Positions 61,979-64,000 of a stretch of 64,000 nt of DNA are shown piece after piece. How positions within the stretch are numbered: the stretch's first letter is position 1; each line of letters begins with the position of its first letter. The notes beneath the pieces are model-generated. The model saw nothing but the letters and a program-made list of their open reading frames with translations, was not told the DNA's origin and made no database searches. Position numbers and translations under genes: made by a program. Location of the stretch: assembly GCA_001828855.1 (NCBI GenBank), contig MHZT01000001.1, positions 207,298 to 271,297 of the forward strand, given 5' to 3'. The stretch is from Rhodobacterales bacterium RIFCSPHIGHO2_02_FULL_62_130 (GTDB lineage Bacteria; Pseudomonadota; Alphaproteobacteria; Rhodobacterales; Rhodobacteraceae).

Positions 61979-62794
61979 ATGGCAGAAGCTCCACGGCTGC
62001 GCGGGCGCCCCAAGACCGATCCGGAAAAGGCCGATACCAACACGGTGCAGGCGCTGGATCGTGCGATGCGCTTGCTTGAGGTGATTGCCGCGACGCCGGG
62101 AAAAACCCTGTCCGAACTGGCCGTTATCACCGATCAGGCGGTGGCGACGGTGTTTCGTGCGCTGGTGACGCTGCAAGCGCGGGGCATGGTCGAGGCGGAA
62201 GAACCGGGGCAGTTCTGGCATATCGGCAGCGGTGCGTTTCGGGTGGGCAATGCCTTCCTGCGCCGCTCGAACGTGGTTGAACGGGCAAGGCCAGCGATGG
62301 ATGAGTTGAGGCGCGCCACGGGCGAGACCGTGGCTCTGGGCATCGAAGTGGCGGATGAGCTTTTGATTCTGGCGCAAAGCGAGACCCATCAGCCGATCCG
62401 CGCCTATTTCCCGCCGGGAGCCATTGCGCCGATGCATGTTTCGGGGGGCGGCAAGGCGCTGTTGGCTTGGCTGGACGAAGATCGGGTGCAAGAGGTTCTG
62501 GACCGCAAGGGTATGGCGCGGGCGACCTCGCTGTCACTCAGTTCGGCGGACAGCCTGCGGCGCGACCTGTCCCGCACCCGCGAACGCGGCTTTGCCCTTG
62601 ATGATCAGGAGCAGGCCGAGGGCATGCGCGGCGTCGCGGCCCCGATTTTCAACGCCTTTGCCGAGCCGGTGGCCGCGATTCTGGTCGCGGGGCCAGCGTT
62701 TCGGATGGGGCTTTCGGATTCGACGCGCTTTGGGGCATGGGTGCGCGCGGCGGCAGATCGGGTGACGGATGCCACGGGCGGAGTCTGCCCGTAA
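61979..62794 (+). CDS. IclR-family transcriptional regulator
   Basis: 271 residues. N-terminal winged helix (about 20-80: VQALDRAMRLLEVIAATPGK, then VATVFRALVTLQARG as recognition helix) and C-terminal IclR effector domain (GFALDDQEQAEGMRGVAAPI). Such regulators control carbon-source pathways. Its target is not evident; the downstream GAPDH-like gene is a candidate. Start ATG 61979 fits the MAEAPRLRGRPKTD opening, in which RGRP may act as an AT-hook-like DNA contact; the upstream frame is not conserved. Confidence 0.9.
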   Translation: MAEAPRLRGRPKTDPEKADTNTVQALDRAMRLLEVIAATPGKTLSELAVITDQAVATVFRALVTLQARGMVEAEEPGQFWHIGSGAFRVGNAFLRRSNVVERARPAMDELRRATGETVALGIEVADELLILAQSETHQPIRAYFPPGAIAPMHVSGGGKALLAWLDEDRVQEVLDRKGMARATSLSLSSADSLRRDLSRTRERGFALDDQEQAEGMRGVAAPIFNAFAEPVAAILVAGPAFRMGLSDSTRFGAWVRAAADRVTDATGGVCP

Positions 62795-62801
62795 GGGGGG
62801 T

Positions 62802-62826
62802 AGGGTGCGTGCTTGCCACGCACCCT
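62802..62826 (+). terminator. GTGCGTG-family hairpin after the IclR gene
   Basis: Perfect arms AGGGTGCGTG (62802-62811) and CACGCACCCT (62817-62826), loop CTTGC, 7 bases past the stop. It matches the family members at 22602, 27137, 42957 and 43203. Confidence 0.6.
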
Positions 62827-62916
62827 TGCCGGCATGTTTTGATCAAAAGATGCAACGGGGGCATTGAACGGCGGGCAGAGCCGTGATCTGACTGCGGCCA
62901 AGCAGGGGGGCGGGGC

Positions 62917-63897
62917 ATGAAGGTATTCATCAACGGCTTTGGTCGCATCGGGCGTTCGGTATTGCGCGCGGCGATGCAGGGGGCGGCTCCGGGGCTGGAG
63001 GTGGTCGGTATCAACGACATCGCCGCTGCCGAGATGTGCGCCTATCTCTTTGAATATGACTCGGTTTTCGGGCCTTGGCGCGGCACGGTGCAGCTGGTGG
63101 GCGATGCGCTTGAGGTGAATGGCACCGCGATTCCGCTGCACCGCACCCCCGATATTTCCGGACTGGATCTGTCGGGCGTCGATGTTGTGATGGAATGCAC
63201 CGGGCGCGCGGATGCCCGTGCGGTGGCCGAGCGTGGTTTGCAGGCGGGGGCGCGGCGGGTGCTGGTGTCGGGACCGTCTGCGGCGGCGGATCTGACCTTT
63301 GTGCTGGGGGCGAATGATGCCGCCTTGGGCGATCAGGCGATTGTGTCGAATGCCTCTTGCACCACCAATGCTTTGGCCCCGCTGGCGCGGTTGATCGATG
63401 ATCACTGGGGCATCGTCACCGGATCAATGACGACGATTCACTGCTATACCGGTAGCCAGCCGACGGTGGACGCGCCTGCGGCGGACTTCTCGCGCTCGCG
63501 CGCGGCGGCGCTGTCGATGGTGCCGACCACGACTTCGGCGCAGCGGTTGCTGGATATTGTGCTGCCGCAGATTGCGGGGCGGATCGAAGGCTCGGCAGTG
63601 CGGGTGCCGACGGCCAGCGTGTCGGCGGTGGATCTGGCGGTGATGACAGAGCGGCCTGTCACGGCCGAGGCGGTGAATGCGGTGTTGAAGGCGGCGGGCG
63701 GGGTGATCGGCGCGACAGACCGCGCGCTCGTCTCGACGGATCTGCGGGCGCGGCCGGAAAGCATCGTGATGGCACTGCCCGAAACGCGGGTGACGCGCGG
63801 CGGTATGCTGCGGGTCTTTGGCTGGTATGACAACGAATGGGGCTTTTCCAACCGTATGTTGGATGTTGCCCGTCTGATGGCCAAGGGCCGGGCCTAG
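62917..63897 (+). CDS. Glyceraldehyde-3-phosphate dehydrogenase family protein, divergent (GapA/Epd-like)
   Basis: 326 residues. NAD-binding INGFGRIGR at 5-13 with Asp after the second strand (GINDI), suggesting NAD. The catalytic Cys is in SNASCTTNALAPLA and the partner His in TTIHCYTGSQ. The phosphate loop reads MVPTTTSAQ, not the usual IIPTSTGAA, and RVPTASVSAVDL replaces RVPTPNVSVVDL; the end WYDNEWGFSNRMLDVA has features of erythrose-4-phosphate dehydrogenase. So it may use a substrate other than glyceraldehyde-3-phosphate. It stands after the IclR gene. The stop overlaps the kinase gene stop in CTAG. Confidence 0.9.
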   Translation: MKVFINGFGRIGRSVLRAAMQGAAPGLEVVGINDIAAAEMCAYLFEYDSVFGPWRGTVQLVGDALEVNGTAIPLHRTPDISGLDLSGVDVVMECTGRADARAVAERGLQAGARRVLVSGPSAAADLTFVLGANDAALGDQAIVSNASCTTNALAPLARLIDDHWGIVTGSMTTIHCYTGSQPTVDAPAADFSRSRAAALSMVPTTTSAQRLLDIVLPQIAGRIEGSAVRVPTASVSAVDLAVMTERPVTAEAVNAVLKAAGGVIGATDRALVSTDLRARPESIVMALPETRVTRGGMLRVFGWYDNEWGFSNRMLDVARLMAKGRA

Positions 63898-64000
63898 TCG
63901 GCCCGGCGCTTGTATTCATAGCGGTAATTGTAATTGTAGGAATAGCCGCCCGCGCGGGCCTTGCGCGGATCAAAGCCGTTCAGGATCGTGCCGGTCAGCC
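63894..64000 (-). CDS. C-terminal end of a Wzc/ExoP-type tyrosine autokinase (cut by window edge)
   Basis: Only about 34 residues are readable: LTGTILNGFDPRKARAGG, then a tail with tyrosine at nearly every second position (YSYNYNYRYEY) and KRRAD before TAG. The VLNGFDPRKA-like segment and the tyrosine-rich tail are the hallmark of polysaccharide co-polymerase tyrosine kinases, whose tail is the autophosphorylation site. It supports an exopolysaccharide locus to the right. The stop shares CTAG with the GAPDH-like gene. Confidence 0.8.
   Translation of the reverse strand, partial: LTGTILNGFDPRKARAGGYSYNYNYRYEYKRRAD

Noticed and set aside
1..64000. tRNA, rRNA, integrase, IS transposase or prophage genes
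   Set aside because: None recognised on either strand by reading; a covariance-model search would be needed to exclude small RNAs.

Overview
The window is about 64 kb of GC-rich chromosome from an alphaproteobacterium, most likely family Rhodobacteraceae. The evidence is gene content and protein style: ETF-QO, aa3-type oxidase subunit IV, the hemE/hemC divergon, mobA/mobB with a third mob-linked gene, ClpS, an SPOR-fused D-Ala-D-Ala carboxypeptidase, and the TIGR01620/YcjX pair. Genes are densely packed on both strands with frequent 1-8 base overlaps. I see no rRNA, tRNA, CRISPR array, integrase or transposase. Dispersed palindromes sit at gene 3' ends instead.

Layout. 1-10.3 kb: ETF-QO (cut by the left edge), greA, a mob cluster (GNAT, mob-linked protein, mobB, mobA), azlCD, a lipoprotein, cytochrome oxidase subunit IV, a metallo-beta-lactamase-fold hydrolase and an acyl-CoA dehydrogenase. 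10.4-22.6 kb: Sua5/TsaC, FAH-family hydrolase, D-Ala-D-Ala carboxypeptidase, HAD hydrolase, clpS, RsmC-like methyltransferase, lipoprotein, hemF, a papain-like protease, EamA exporter, aminotransferase, hemE and hemC. 22.6-30.6 kb: MFS, FAD-linked dehydrogenase, arylesterase divergent from an FtsX-type ABC exporter, and an SDR.

30.6-44 kb is the most unusual part. It encodes two exported caspase-like proteins (C14 fold, His/Cys dyads intact, related C-terminal domains) and two paralogous exported proteins that end in a PPC-like domain with two equally spaced cysteines and the C-terminus LMTN. It also encodes a trypsin-family zymogen, a patatin lipoprotein, an HtrA-like double-PDZ protease, an OmpR/histidine-kinase pair and a Tat-exported multicopper oxidase. 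Protease, two-component system, patatin, caspase and trypsin lie in one direction with short gaps, while one PPC-like protein and one caspase form a second operon. I read this as a candidate cell-envelope proteolytic cascade. The grouping is visible in the sequence; the cascade is inference.

44-57 kb returns to housekeeping: M20 deacetylase (argE-like), TIGR01620/YcjX, truA, a single-domain response regulator, an MHS-type transporter with a large periplasmic insertion, adk, acs, a SulP transporter and a PPOX-fold protein. 57-64 kb looks like the edge of an exopolysaccharide region: a beta-helix protein, a WbpM/CapD-type dehydratase, an IclR regulator, a divergent GAPDH and, at the right edge, the tyrosine-rich tail of a Wzc/ExoP-type tyrosine kinase.
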